Below, in pieces: positions 12,074 through 22,156 of a stretch of 64,000 nt of DNA. The translations under genes and the position numbers were made by a program. This DNA is from Candolleomyces eurysporus (taxonomy: Eukaryota; Basidiomycota; Agaricomycetes; Agaricales; Psathyrellaceae): the NCBI GenBank assembly GCA_027579435.1, contig JANBPK010000717.1, positions 93,820 to 157,819 of the forward strand. The letters are read 5' to 3'. How positions within the stretch are numbered: the first letter of the stretch is position 1; the number at the start of each line of letters is the position of its first letter. The notes beneath the pieces are model-generated. The model was not told where the DNA came from. It was given only the letters and a program-made list of their open reading frames with translations, and made no database searches.

Positions 12074-14013
12074 ATGCTGTCCCCGGAGGACGACGACCAC
12101 CGTACGAGCCAGGCCTTCAATCAAACGACGTATAATCAAGAGGAGTGTCAAGACATCTTCAATGGGAGCATCTCTGGGGGTGTTAATACTACGTATACGA
12201 GGTTTGTCTCACATCCTGTCCTTTCTCAGAGCGAGCACTGAGATGCCCTGTGATCCAATTCAGCGGAAAGAACGTTGTCTCAGGATCCCATCATCGCTCA
12301 AAGTTCAAGAAGGTCGTCAGTGCAGGCAATAATGTGCACATGTCGACCTCGAATTTGAATGTTCACGTCAGCGCACTGAGCATCCTTCAAGTGATACAGA
12401 CGATCTTTGCGTTCTTTCACTTGCCTGCAAATCGAGATGCACTTTTCCACCCATTCCCTTCGAATGGGGAAGCGGGTGCCACTAGCCCTGTGGCCGCAGA
12501 GCCAGTCCACTACAGAATGGATGAAAGTTCCTTTCAAGGAGATCTGGACGCGGAAGATCCAGTTGGCGCTGAAGACGACGATGACAATTTATCGAGCGAT
12601 ATTTCCAGCAAGCAATCTGAGTCTCATGACTCTGACTATGACGTGGTGCGTTTTCGAGTGTTAACTGCATCTTCAAGCTATGCGTAACTCACGTTCGAAC
12701 CGGACAGTCATCGCTTAACGATCTCGATTTGCGCTCAATTCAGGCCAAATCCACGACAAATACGGAAATTTATACTCGTCTAATGCTCAGCTGCTGTGAC
12801 GAGGGTCTACCTTGCTGGCGTCCCCGACCATTGGATGGAACACACGGAATCATTCCAGGGGATGTGGGAAGATTTACTCTTACAAACGGCTTCCAGAAGT
12901 TGTTCAATATCTGGGACGAAGAATACGCAGGCAGTTGGCAAGCCCCTACCAAGACAACTCAACGACTCAGCAATTACTTTCCCGAAGGCCATACGATTGT
13001 GAAAGGCGCTTCTTCGACGATCCGTCGGTCCGAAAGTAGAGAGTACGTTCAATATCTGCGATCCAATCTCACCTATTGACATTCGAGTGTGCCAGATACG
13101 TTGAGTTTTTCGAATTTCCTTGTACCGACCCGGAAGGTGCGGTACTGGCATGCACCACCTCAGCAGACTTGGAGGAGCTGGAAGACTCTGACTCGCTTCA
13201 AGCCTTCCTGGTTCAAAATGCAGGAGCCCTTTACCAACAGGCAACTTCCACGAGGCAGCTGACAGAAAATTCCCTCTATATCATCATGATTACCGGATGC
13301 GTCAAGAGCGCAAGTTGGGGCCTCGCAACCTTCCGAAATGCGCCGGGAGACCAAGTCCTCCGACTCGAAAAATGGTTTAATGAGAATACCAGCACCGATG
13401 GAGGCAAGGTTTATGATTGGGTAAAACGGGGAACGGGAGAGGCCCGCCTTTGGCCTAATACACCAACGGAGGCTAGCACTTGTGAAGGAAAAAGCCATAC
13501 CCTCTTTCTGCGCGGATTCAAACTCGCATTCTCCGAAAAATTTTGCGCGCGAATGGAAGGTTTGAAGCTTAAAGATTCGGGACAGGAATCATCAGGGGGG
13601 AACTATGGCCCTGGCAAGTCGAGGGGCCCTGGTGACAACAGGCCATCTCGCGGTAATCCGTCAGGCTCAGGGGGCTCTCAATCTACTTTCTCTGCGAGTT
13701 CGTCACCAATGAGCAGTAGGAATGCCTCTACGTCTTGCGACATTCAAGTTGATCCTTTTCCCGACCTCACAAAAGCGGTGCGTTTTCTCTCATCAATAAG
13801 CCTCTGATTCTAAATCTCCCTGCACGGGTTGTAGATGACATTACACCCTTGCGACGCTATCACGGGTCTTCTACTGAAGATGGTGAGTCCACAAGCAGCT
13901 CCAGCATAGCTCAAACTGGTAATGTGAAAAAACAGACAGGTGCTGATTGCGCACTCTCGCACGACGATGACTGGAGATATAACCTCAAGAATTCCTCGTG
14001 GGACAGTCAGTGA
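12074..14013 (+). pseudogene. Gene A1: HDDDW-motif Agaricomycete protein, frameshifted copy
   Basis: Exons by comparison with copies 2 and 3: 12074-12645, 12744-13042, 13096-13777, 13835-13882, 13936-14013. Exon 1 is 572 bases where a multiple of 3 is needed. Against copies 2 and 3 a single base is missing in CCTGTCC-TTTCTCAG (about 12221), which ends the frame at TGA after QSEH. Everything downstream is intact in the shifted frame: GDVGRFTLTNGFQKLFNIWD, GCVKSASWGLA, GTGEARLW, LFLRGFKLAFSE, the Ser/Gly-rich linker, MTLHPCDAITGLLLKM and ALSHDDDW. It is either a young pseudogene or a one-base assembly error. Family: long Agaricomycete proteins with a FHP...HDDDW C-terminus and no known function. 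Confidence 0.75.
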
Positions 14014-14081
14014 AATTCTTGCTTTTCGAGAGCGGGCATTTCTGAAGTTGTGTGAACATAGATACCGCACTGCTTGATATC

Positions 14082-17000
14082 ATGGGTTCTAAAACAATCT
14101 CTGTTTCAAGAGGTATGTGTTCCGGTGGTCGCAGTTGCCGAGGCATTTTGCCGAGGGTACTTAAGGGGGCCAGTTGGGGGCCAAGAACGAAATCCATCAT
14201 GCCACCGGCTTCTTTCCGTCCATCGGCTGTTTCCGCTATCAACGTCCGCCTTTCCTATCTCCGCTCCATTTCCATTCTTCCACTCTCTCCGTTTCCTTCG
14301 CTCCCCTAGACTCGCAGCCATTCGTTCCGCTCTGTGTTGCCATGTTTACTTCTACATGATCACACAATCAATTGGCAACATGTACAAAATCATGACTATT
14401 TATGGAAGGAAACGTAAACAATGGCAACATAGCGGAACGACTGGGAGACTCGGAGCACATTTGAGGGAATCCCCCCCAGCGTGACGGCGACTTGTAAAAA
14501 TTGACCTTCACACCTCAAAAAAAAAAATTCCNTCTCAAGATACAATAACGAAAGGTTTTAAGGCAAACTGAATCGAATGAACTCAATGTTAAAAATACAA
14601 AAATACAAAAATTTCGATCAACTTAGTCGCGATTGTCGGATTGAGGGTGCGGGGGAGGGCGCGGGTGATGCGCCGCCCCATCGCATCTTCAGCCCTTGCT
14701 GATATCTCTCCCAATATCCCGGAACTTCAAGATTATACTGATACAACCGAGGAAATGATTGAGAGCGAGCTGCAACAGATAGCAAGGGAATTGGAGGAGG
14801 CCCAAGAGGAGGAAAGCCTTGCTCGCTTGTCCTTGCGAGATGTGGCTTTCGATATGGGTGCTGGTGACTCGGACGACAAGTGGAGCACCGATTCGGAGAG
14901 TAAATCGGATGGAGAAGTAACGACCAATGAAGAGGATTAAATGTATCTTATTAATTATACCTTCCTTTCGATGAATCGTTGCAAAGGAGCCCATCGTACC
15001 TTCGGGAGGCCGCGCGCATTGATTTCGCTAAGTCCGGCGTGACAGGGTGTGACACGCCAAAAAGTGATCCGAGTGTACCAGCCGTTCACTGACGCTCACC
15101 GTCACGCTGTGACAACATCCCGTGACAGCGTCACATGTGAACGTATGGTTGCGAGCCTATCGCTCCCCTTTCTTCCTGCCCTTGCCTTCATGCCTTCCCT
15201 CATGCCGTTGTCCATACTTCGCTTATGCCGCATCTGCCGATAGTTGTTTCCGCTATCAACGTCTGCCTTTCCTATCTCCGCTCCATTTCCATTCTTCCCC
15301 TCTCCGTTTCCTTCACTCCCCTTTCTTCCGGGCCTTTGGTTTCATCCCTTCCCTCATGCCGTTGTCCATACTTTGCTTGTGCCGTATCTGCCGATACCCC
15401 CTCTTTTACCAACCTTTCACTGTCCGCCCCTCATAAGCACCAACACCGTCTCAAGGAGTAGAATAACCTCCGTGCCTTGTGCCTACATCGTCGTTAAGGC
15501 AATGGCGTACCATGCTGCTGTACGGACCTATTACACAGGCCACTCATCCAGATGTCACTGGTGAGACAACGATAGTTCACTACTTTCATATCGATTAACC
15601 CCTCACGCAGACAAAGCAATCACTAGAAAAGCTATCAAAATGGTCATCGCTGAGTTCGGCGTTGTGCTAATTGAAATTTGGTCCGCAATACATGGCTCGT
15701 TCGATCCGGAAAATTGGGATTTGACATGGTTTGCCACTCCTTTCAACTACTTTCAAATTTGCTAACATGCATCCCTTAGGGTCAAAGCTGCCATTTTGGA
15801 ACGAATAGTGGTCTTGATGAAGAATGGGTACCCATACTCAATGATGGAAGACAACAATCAGTATCACGATTTCATCCGTGAGTTAATAATTGTTAATAAT
15901 TGGTATCATCATTGCTCATCTTGACATCCCTATTTGCTAGGGTACATCATCCATTGTTGCGCTATGGACGTCGTAGCGGCAGAGGAAGGCATCACCACCC
16001 AGGAACTCAATGCTCGTCTCTGGAGCCAACCAATGAAAGCAACCTGTTCCACCGTCCACGGGATAAGGTAAGTCGTCTTGCAAGTTCCACTCTCAATAGC
16101 GATCTCACACACCGCAGGTTGCTACCACTCGCGTTCTAGAGGAAGAACACTATCCATACACTGGATTCAAATCCTCTCATAGGGTCAGGGAAGAGGTCGG
16201 TCACTCTTCATGGAAGCAGACCCATTTTACCGACGTACGGCCCGGCCTGTTCGTGCAGAAGCAGAATCGCGTCGTAGTTTCCACTAGTCCCGCCATCAGT
16301 GGATCGCTACACAGAGACGGCATCGAGATATCTGATATCATTTAAATAGGTGAGAGTAATTGTTGTTGTACATTACGACGGCACGTTGGCCCCGGGCCCA
16401 AAGCAATAGGCGCCCACAAGCAAAAGGAACAAGGGAGAATAGGCTCTCACTCTGCCTGCCAAAATGCCTCGGCACCTGCCGTGCGCAGCATCGGCCGCTT
16501 CCCACAGGTTCAGCTGTTGCAATGGACTGATGCCCCGAACCATCTTTCGGAGCATAGGCGTTGCACATCTGCTGCCTGAACACACCCCGCTTCCTAGGTC
16601 TCCGCCGTCCATGGAGCTGTATCTGAACACACTCATTGTGGATCCCGACCTACCAACCAGCCCTCTTAATGACTTCACTGAACGGTCCTCCGTCAACAGC
16701 GTGGAAGATGTTTCAGGGAACAACGTGACAGCACCCAATCGGCGGTCTCCCAGTCCACCGTTGCTCAGTGGCGATAGCCCTGGCGGTGGCTCGTCGGGTC
16801 ATAATGTATTGAATTCTCCAAGAAAAGGTGAGAATATATCACTTGGCATTTTCCTCAGCTGATGTTGCTTCGTTCGCCACAAAAACAGAGGAGTCACAAA
16901 TGTCCGAACATCTTAGATCCCCAAATGACGCGTATCCTCCTAATATTTCCCCTAATCTGGATAGCCCTCCCCATGGCGTGTCCACGACTAAGGACGTGGT

Positions 17001-18740
17001 CAAGGAATGGCAAGGTACGCTTGGCGTTGATGCGAGCTCCAGCCAGGAGGGAATCGAAATTTGCCTTCCTGCAACCGACCCCATGAAGAAACCAAACGAG
17101 CAACTTCCACTTTATTCCAAGCAAAGGCTGTCCACTGTCAAAGACGAGGTCAACGAATGGAAAGCTACACGTAGCGTCGGCGATAGAACCGGGGGTATCG
17201 GTGACATGCAACAGCCAACCCACCCTCGCCTTCATGTCCGAGACGCTCATGACGCCCACGTAGTCTTCGAAGCTGTTCGCCTCGGATACCTACGTCCTGT
17301 TATGCGCCGGCTGAACCAAATGGAGCGGTCGATGCATGTCCACTCTGGGGCAATATTCGTCTGGATCGAGCGCCACAATGATGTAGGCATGGAGCGTTGG
17401 ACAGGTGAATTCAATATACACGCCTAAGTCTTCCGTCCATTCTAACGGACGTCTTTTGCAGACGGTCGAAGATGGGGACCAAGTCGTGTACGAGAGGTAA
17501 ATCGTTTTCCCAGCGATCACCCGAGTCTCAACGTGACCATTGACTCGTTCACTTTGACGGTGTATAGCAGTACCTGTTCTACTACGAAGAAAAACTTCCT
17601 TACGCTACTAGTGATATTGACAAAGTGGCGAGTGGGTAAGTTGCCACCCCGTTGCATTTATGTGTTCGAAACGACGACCATGCACCCAGAGCACCCAGTT
17701 TTTTCGATGGAGTCTCAAATGCAGGGCCCTCGCCTTCAGGGCTCTTGCACCAAGAACGCTCAACAAACCTCCATCAAGGGCTTGTGAAGCAAACATATTC
17801 GGCCTGGGTCACCCCAAATGCGCATGCTCAGCCACAAAAGTGGCATTTGACGGCCTATTTCACACACCTAGATCTTCCTCAACTTCCTACCACCGACCAG
17901 GACGAGCTGCTCGCAACCATCGTCTTTCCTGATGGGGTGTATAAGAGTGGAAGGGCGTCTAGAACTCGCCCGAGCTCTACCCTCTTCAACTCTTCTTCCG
18001 CCCACTTCGTAGGTTCTGGGAGCCTACTCTCTCATGGGTTGATTGGTGTACAACGGGCTCAAGTGTCTCAATTGCCAGAAGGTCAACGCAAGAGTGGAAA
18101 GACGAGATTGCTTGAGGACGAAGGCACGTCTGGACATCACACAAGCCCTGCCTACAGCTCTTCTATCCCTTCTTCCCTCAGCTTCACAAATTCTGTGGGA
18201 TTAGGCCTACGCCCTCACGGGTTGATTGGCCTACCACGGGTTCAAGTTCCTCAATTGCTAGAAGACCTACGCAAGAGGGGAAAGGCGAGATCGCCCGAGG
18301 ACGAAGAAGCGTCTGGACCTCGTACGAGCCCTGCGTACTTCGAAGGTTTTGGGGGCGTACCGCCTCATGAGTTGATTGGCCTACAACAGGTTGAAGTGCC
18401 TCGATTGCCAGAAGATCAACTCAAGAGTGGAAAGGCGAGATTACTTGAGGACGAAGAAGCTTCTGGACCTCACACAAGCCCTGCCTCCAGCTCTTCTGCC
18501 CTTTCTTTCCCCAGCTTCACAGATTCCGTGGGATTACGCCAACGCCCTCACGGTTTGATTGGCCTACCACGGGTTCAAGTACATCAATTGCCAGAGGACC
18601 AACGCAAGAGTGGAAAGGCGAGATCGCGCGACGAAGAAGCGTCTGGACCTCGCAAAAGCCTTGCATTCTGCTCTTCTACCCTTTCTTGCCCCAGCTTCGT
18701 AGGTTTTNATGGGATCACGCCTACCCCCCCCACGGGTTGA
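14082..18740 (+). CDS. Gene B1: WOPR-domain (Gti1/Pac2) regulator with tandem-repeat tail
   Basis: WOPR proteins (Wor1, Ryp1, Gti1, Pac2) are fungal DNA-binding switches of morphology. Exons 14082-14112, 16558-16827, 16859-17404, 17462-17496, 17568-17635 and 17699-18740 splice in frame (663 residues). WOPRa half: HPRLHVRDAHDAHVVFEAVR, RRLNQMERSMHVHSGAIFVW, ERWTDGRRWGPSRVRE, YLFYYEEKLPY. WOPRb half: GLVKQTYSAWVT and KWHLTAYFTHLDLPQLPT, then the family's GVYKSGRAS. Intron 1 is 2445 bases because it contains an inserted element. The C-terminus carries five copies of a 61-residue repeat that copies 2 and 3 lack. The last repeat is one base short, which moves the stop from 18796 to 18740. The start MGSKTISVSRG is shared with copy 2. 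Confidence 0.85.
14230..15400. repeat. Interspersed pyrimidine-rich repeats inside the inserted element
   Basis: A block starting CGCTATCAACGTC, followed by TTTCCTATCTCCGCTCCATT and more (about 14237-14300), recurs at about 15250-15320. A second block (CTTCCCTCATGCCGTTGTCC... through CGCATCTGCCGATA) occurs at about 15190-15243 and again near 15345-15397. They are subterminal or internal duplications of the element and have no coding sense. Confidence 0.6.
14668..14940 (+). CDS. Short acidic hypothetical ORF inside the element
   Basis: Ninety residues from the first ATG. The middle is a helical, Glu-rich stretch (EMIESELQQIARELEEAQEE) and the C-terminus is strongly acidic (SDDKWSTDSESKSDGE). 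It looks like the tail of a longer nuclear protein rather than a full gene. The frame is also open without an ATG back to about 14641. Only the amino-acid composition supports it. Confidence 0.3.
   Translation: MRRPIASSALADISPNIPELQDYTDTTEEMIESELQQIARELEEAQEEESLARLSLRDVAFDMGAGDSDDKWSTDSESKSDGEVTTNEED
15512..16139 (+). CDS. Five-exon small gene of unknown function carried in the element
   Basis: Exons 15512-15560, 15611-15728, 15780-15877, 15941-16067 and 16118-16139 join in frame with good GT-AG borders to 137 residues. It starts MLLYGPITQATHPDVTDKAI and continues through EFGVVLIEIWSAIHGSFDPE, WVKAAILERIVVLMKNGYPY and DVVAAEEGITTQELNARLW. The order of hydrophobic helices suggests a folded helical domain, but I recognise no family. 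A second frame in the last exon stays open to a TAA near 16344 (EEEHYPYTGFKSSHRVREEV and onward), so the true 3' end may differ. It could be a host gene captured by the element or a remnant of the element's own gene. Confidence 0.4.
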
Positions 18741-18795
18741 TTGGCCAACCATGGGTTCAAGTGCCTCAATTGCCAGATGATCAATGCGTCACCTA
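18033..18795 (+). repeat. Coding minisatellite in B1 (183-bp unit, about five copies)
   Basis: Units begin at 18033, 18216, 18366, 18549 and 18731, each with a core like CACGGGTTGATTGGCCTACC. The spacings are 183, 150, 183 and 182 bases. The unit encodes 61 residues built on HGLIGLPRVQVPQLPEDQRK, followed by SGKARSPEDEEASGPRTSPA and a Ser/Phe-rich part. The 150-base unit is a clean 33-base deletion, and the 182-base spacing is one base short, next to a run of seven C with an N nearby. Confidence 0.85.
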
Positions 18796-18796
18796 A

Positions 18797-19516
18797 ATGT
18801 TGAATTCCAGACATATCAGGAGAGATGCTGAGGATGCTCCTGCGCAGGCTTTCTCGTGACGGAATTATATTCTTCAAGCCGGAGTTTACAGGCGGATGTC
18901 CTACAACGGCCTGGTCGGTATACTGTTTGTCTGGAAGAGCAGGCAACGCCCCGCGATGTGTATGTGATTTTGGGCACAACGACGGCGACGAAACATACTA
19001 TGTATTTCCGTCAGATGTCAAAGACCTTATGTATTTTTACCAATCTGGAGGATCCATTGACCTTATGGTCATTTTCTAGGTCAAACAGCATTTATCCTCG
19101 AAGAAAATCTGCCATACGATACTTAGGCAGTTGAAATCTAATCAATGTTAGGTGATCCCGAGGAACAGGAAATGATAATCTGGACAGGCATCAGGCGCGG
19201 GGGCGTATCGACATGAAGAAGCAGGATTTGGTCGAGACTGGGCAGATAACTTTACATAGGTACGGTATGGCTTGCTTCCTGCCTGTTGAACCATGGATTC
19301 AGGCAATGGAACGTGTTGCCGGACCCAAGGCGAGTGGTTGAATTCATACTTGACATATTGGTAGCTCCAGGCAAGATAAATACCACACGTATGCCACTTG
19401 CATACGCTGAACTTCAGTCACTCTTCTTCGTCGTCTAGAAGCCCTCATAGCCCTAATTACCAGATCGTCCAACTGGCGGCTCTGGGCTGCAAGGCGTTGA
19501 CCTGTTTAGAGTTTAT
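18797..19516. other. 3' spacer of copy 1, homologous to 28237-28950
   Basis: This spacer matches the region behind B3 (for example GGTATACTG, GAGCA-GCAACGCCC, GGAAATGAT-ATCTGGACA and CTTCCTGCCTGTTGAA) but is missing behind B2. On the minus strand both copies end an open frame with LLDDEEE and a stop (19418-19420 and 28768-28770). That frame may be the decayed C-terminus of a third gene. Confidence 0.5.
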
Positions 19517-19850
19517 GATTTTTTGTATTTCTGAACGTGCTGTGTGTCTTCTCTTTGTGGATCACAATACTTTTGTGAAGTCTTAGTAAAACGCGGAAGC
19601 AAATTCGCCTCCGTTTCCTTCTTGTTCTGCCATGCCATGCGACTCAGACTTGGCGCGACCCGACAGGCTCACATGATCGCTTGAAGTTTCTTGCAACGCG
19701 CGCGCCTCGTGGATGTTCCAATTCCCATACAACTAAGACACGCGTCGTACTAGCCTTTCTATGGAATCTATTGGTATACCATCCCCTGTGTGACCCAAAA
19801 GACCAGGGTGGTTTGTGGTCTCTCACGATGGCATTGTGCCACTTTCTGCA
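19517..19850. repeat. Array boundary repeat, copy 1
   Basis: Closest to the boundary repeat at 10957-11250: both contain GAACG(C/T)GCTGTGTGTCTT, CACAATACTTTTGTGAAGT and the following TTTGCCTCC-type stretch. It separates copy 1 from copy 2. Confidence 0.75.
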
Positions 19851-20077
19851 AGGACAATACTAATGTCACTCGGAATACTTAATAGGAACAATGCATCAGA
19901 TCTAGTAGAATACCACGTCAGCTATAAAGCATTGAGCAAGGGCATTGTTCTCGGCCTATTCTCCCCTTGCACCTGAGTACTCAGGCTGAGTACCCATACC
20001 AGGTAGGTCGACTCAGAAATGCATATCTTAAAGTGCGGCTTATTAGGGTCTTTTTTAGCGAGACGAGACACAAGCCT

Positions 20078-20090
20078 GGACAAAGTGTCC
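20078..20090. promoter_or_regulatory. Conserved inverted repeat GGACA-AAG-TGTCC upstream of gene A2
   Basis: Identical to the site before A1 and A3. Here it lies 61 bases before the ATG, inside the conserved segment leading to the start codon. Confidence 0.4.
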
Positions 20091-20151
20091 AGGAATATCC
20101 ACTCTTCTGAATCCATTCTACTGCCTCGTCACTCACTCTCTCTGACAAACA

Positions 20152-22088
20152 ATGTCGTCTCCGGAGGACGACGACAGTACAACCCAGGCCTCCACCCAAA
20201 CAACGTATAATCAAGAGGGGTGCCAAGACATATTCAATGGAGATATCTCTGGGGGTGTCAATACAACGCAAACGAGGTTGGCCTCACACCCTGTCCCATT
20301 CTCAGAGCGAGCACTGAAATGCCCTGTAATCCGATCCAGCGGGAAGAACGTTGTCTCAGGCTCCCATCGTCGCTCAAAGTTCAATAAGGTCGTCAGTGCA
20401 GGCAATAATGTGCACATGTCGACGTCGAATTTGAATGTTCATGTCAGCGCACTAAGCATCCTTCAGATGATCCAGACGATCTTTGCATTTTTTCACCTGC
20501 TTGCAAATCGACATGCACTTTTCCACCCGTTCCCTTCAGATGGGGAAGAAGCGGGAAACCCTGTGGCCGCAGAGCCAGTCCACTACAGAATGGATACAAG
20601 TTCCTCACAAGGAGATCTGGACGTAGAAGGTGCAGTTGGCGCTGAAGACGACGAGGACAATCTGTCGACCGATGTTTCCGGCAAGCAGACCAAAAGGCCT
20701 CACGACTCTAACTATCATATGGTGCATTTTTTAGAGTGTTAACTGCATCTTCAAGCTGTGCATAGCTCATATTCCGGACAGTCTTCACTTAACGATCTCG
20801 ATTTGCAGTCAATCCAGACCAAATCCACGACCAATACGGAGATTTATACTCGTCTAATGCTCAACTGCTGTGACGAGGGTCTACCTTGCTGGCGTCCCAG
20901 ACCATTAGATGGAACGCACGGAATCATTCCGGGGGATGTGGGAAGATTTACTCTCACGAACGGCTTCCAGAAGTTGTTCAACATTTGGGACGAAGAATAT
21001 GTAGGCAGTTGGCAAGCCCCCACCAAAACAACTCGACGACTCAGCAATTACTTTCCCGAAGGCCATACGATTGTGAAAGGCGCTTCTTCAACGATCGATC
21101 AGTCCGTAGACAGAGAGTACGTTCAACATGCACCCTGGGATGTCACATGCTGATACCTGAATGCGCCAGATACGTCAAGCTTTTCGAATTCGCTTGTACC
21201 CATCCGGAAGGTGCGGTACTGGCATGCACCACATCAGCAGATTTGGAGGAGCTGGAAGACTCCGACTCGCTTCAAGCCTTCCTGATTCAATATGCAGGAG
21301 CCCTTTATCAACAAGCGACTTTAATGAGGGTGCTGACAGAAAATTCCCTCTATATTGTTACCGGATGCGTCAAGAGCGCAAGTTGGGGCCTTGCAGCCTT
21401 CCAAAATGCGCCAGCAGACCAAGTCCTCCAGCTCAAGAAACGGTTTGGTGAGAATATCAACACCGATAAAGGCAAGGTTTATGATTGGGTAAAACGGGGG
21501 ACCGGGGAGGCTCGCCTTTGGCCCAGCACACCAACAGAGGCTAGTACCTCCAAAGGAAAAAATCATACCCTTTTTCTGCGGGGGTTCAAACTCGCGTTTT
21601 CCCAACATTTTTGTGCACGAATGGAAGGTTTGAAGCTTAAAAATACGGGACAGGAATCATCAGGGGGGAACCATGACTTTGGCAAGTCGAGGGGCCCTGG
21701 TGACAACAGGCCATCTCGCGGTAATCCGTCAGGTTCAGAGGGCTCTCAATCCACTTTCTCTGCGAGTTCGTCACCAATGAGCAGCAGGAATACCTCTACG
21801 TCTTGCGAAATTCAAGTTAATTCTTTTCCCAACCTTGCCAAAGCAGTGCGTTTTCTATCATCGATATGCCTCTGATCCTAAATCTCCCTGCACGGGTTGT
21901 AGGTGACATTACACCCTTGCGACGCTATTACAGGTCTTCTACTGAAGATGGTGAGTCCACGAGCAGCTCCAGTATAGCTTAAACCGGTAATGTGAAAAAA
22001 AAAANAAAAGACAGGTGCTGATTGCGCACTCTCGCATGACAATGACTGGAGATATAACCTCAAGAATTCCTCGTGGGACAGTCAGTGA
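20152..22088 (+). CDS. Gene A2: HDDDW-motif Agaricomycete protein, intact copy
   Basis: Exons 20152-20721, 20809-21116, 21170-21845, 21903-21950 and 22011-22088 splice in frame to 559 residues. Order: acidic start MSSPEDDDSTTQ; a beta-rich part with HMSTSNLNVHVSALSILQMI; FFHLLANRHALFHPFP; an acidic linker; TEIYTRLMLNCCDEGLPCW; GDVGRFTLTNGFQKLFNIWD; EGAVLACTTSADLEELEDSD; YIVTGCVKSASWGLAAF; GTGEARLWPSTP; HTLFLRGFKLAFS; a Ser/Gly-rich linker; VTLHPCDAITGLLLKM; TGADCALSHDNDW. I know this pattern (TGC.K..WG..., FHP/LHP.D.I, HDDDW) from long hypothetical proteins of mushroom fungi, whose function is unknown. No signal peptide or membrane segment is seen. Here the HDDDW motif reads HDNDW. Exon 2 uses an acceptor (TTTGCAG) that is mutated in copies 1 and 3. 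Confidence 0.8.
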
Positions 22089-22156
22089 ATTTCTTGCTTT
22101 TCGAAAGCTGGCATTTCTGAAGTTGTGTGAGCATAGATACCTCATTGCTTGATATC

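Larger units (their letters stand above)
14136..16474. mobile_element. 2.3-kb element with 15-bp terminal inverted repeats inside intron 1 of B1
   Basis: The left end TGCCGAGGCATTTTG (14136-14150) is the exact reverse complement of the right end at 16460-16474. Copies 2 and 3 lack everything between these points: there the intron runs straight from GGTCGC to TTTCAGCTGTT. This marks the segment as an insertion. The core TGCCGAGG is repeated again inside the left end. No transposase domain is recognised, and no clear target duplication is visible; about 35 extra bases remain between the right end and the shared intron sequence. It is probably a non-autonomous DNA transposon, or a transposon that captured host sequence. 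Confidence 0.7.

Noticed and set aside
13990..14073. Alternative reading of the end of A1 (DITSRIPRGTVSE...) as the true C-terminus
   Set aside because: In copy 3 the matching acceptor is missing, and the other frame gives the family's HDDDW motif in all copies. I kept it only as a hint of possible A-B splicing.
14236..15400. Repeated blocks that could be taken for a CRISPR-like array
   Set aside because: The blocks are few, long, imperfect and pyrimidine-rich, without regular spacers, and this is a eukaryotic genome. They are internal repeats of the inserted element.
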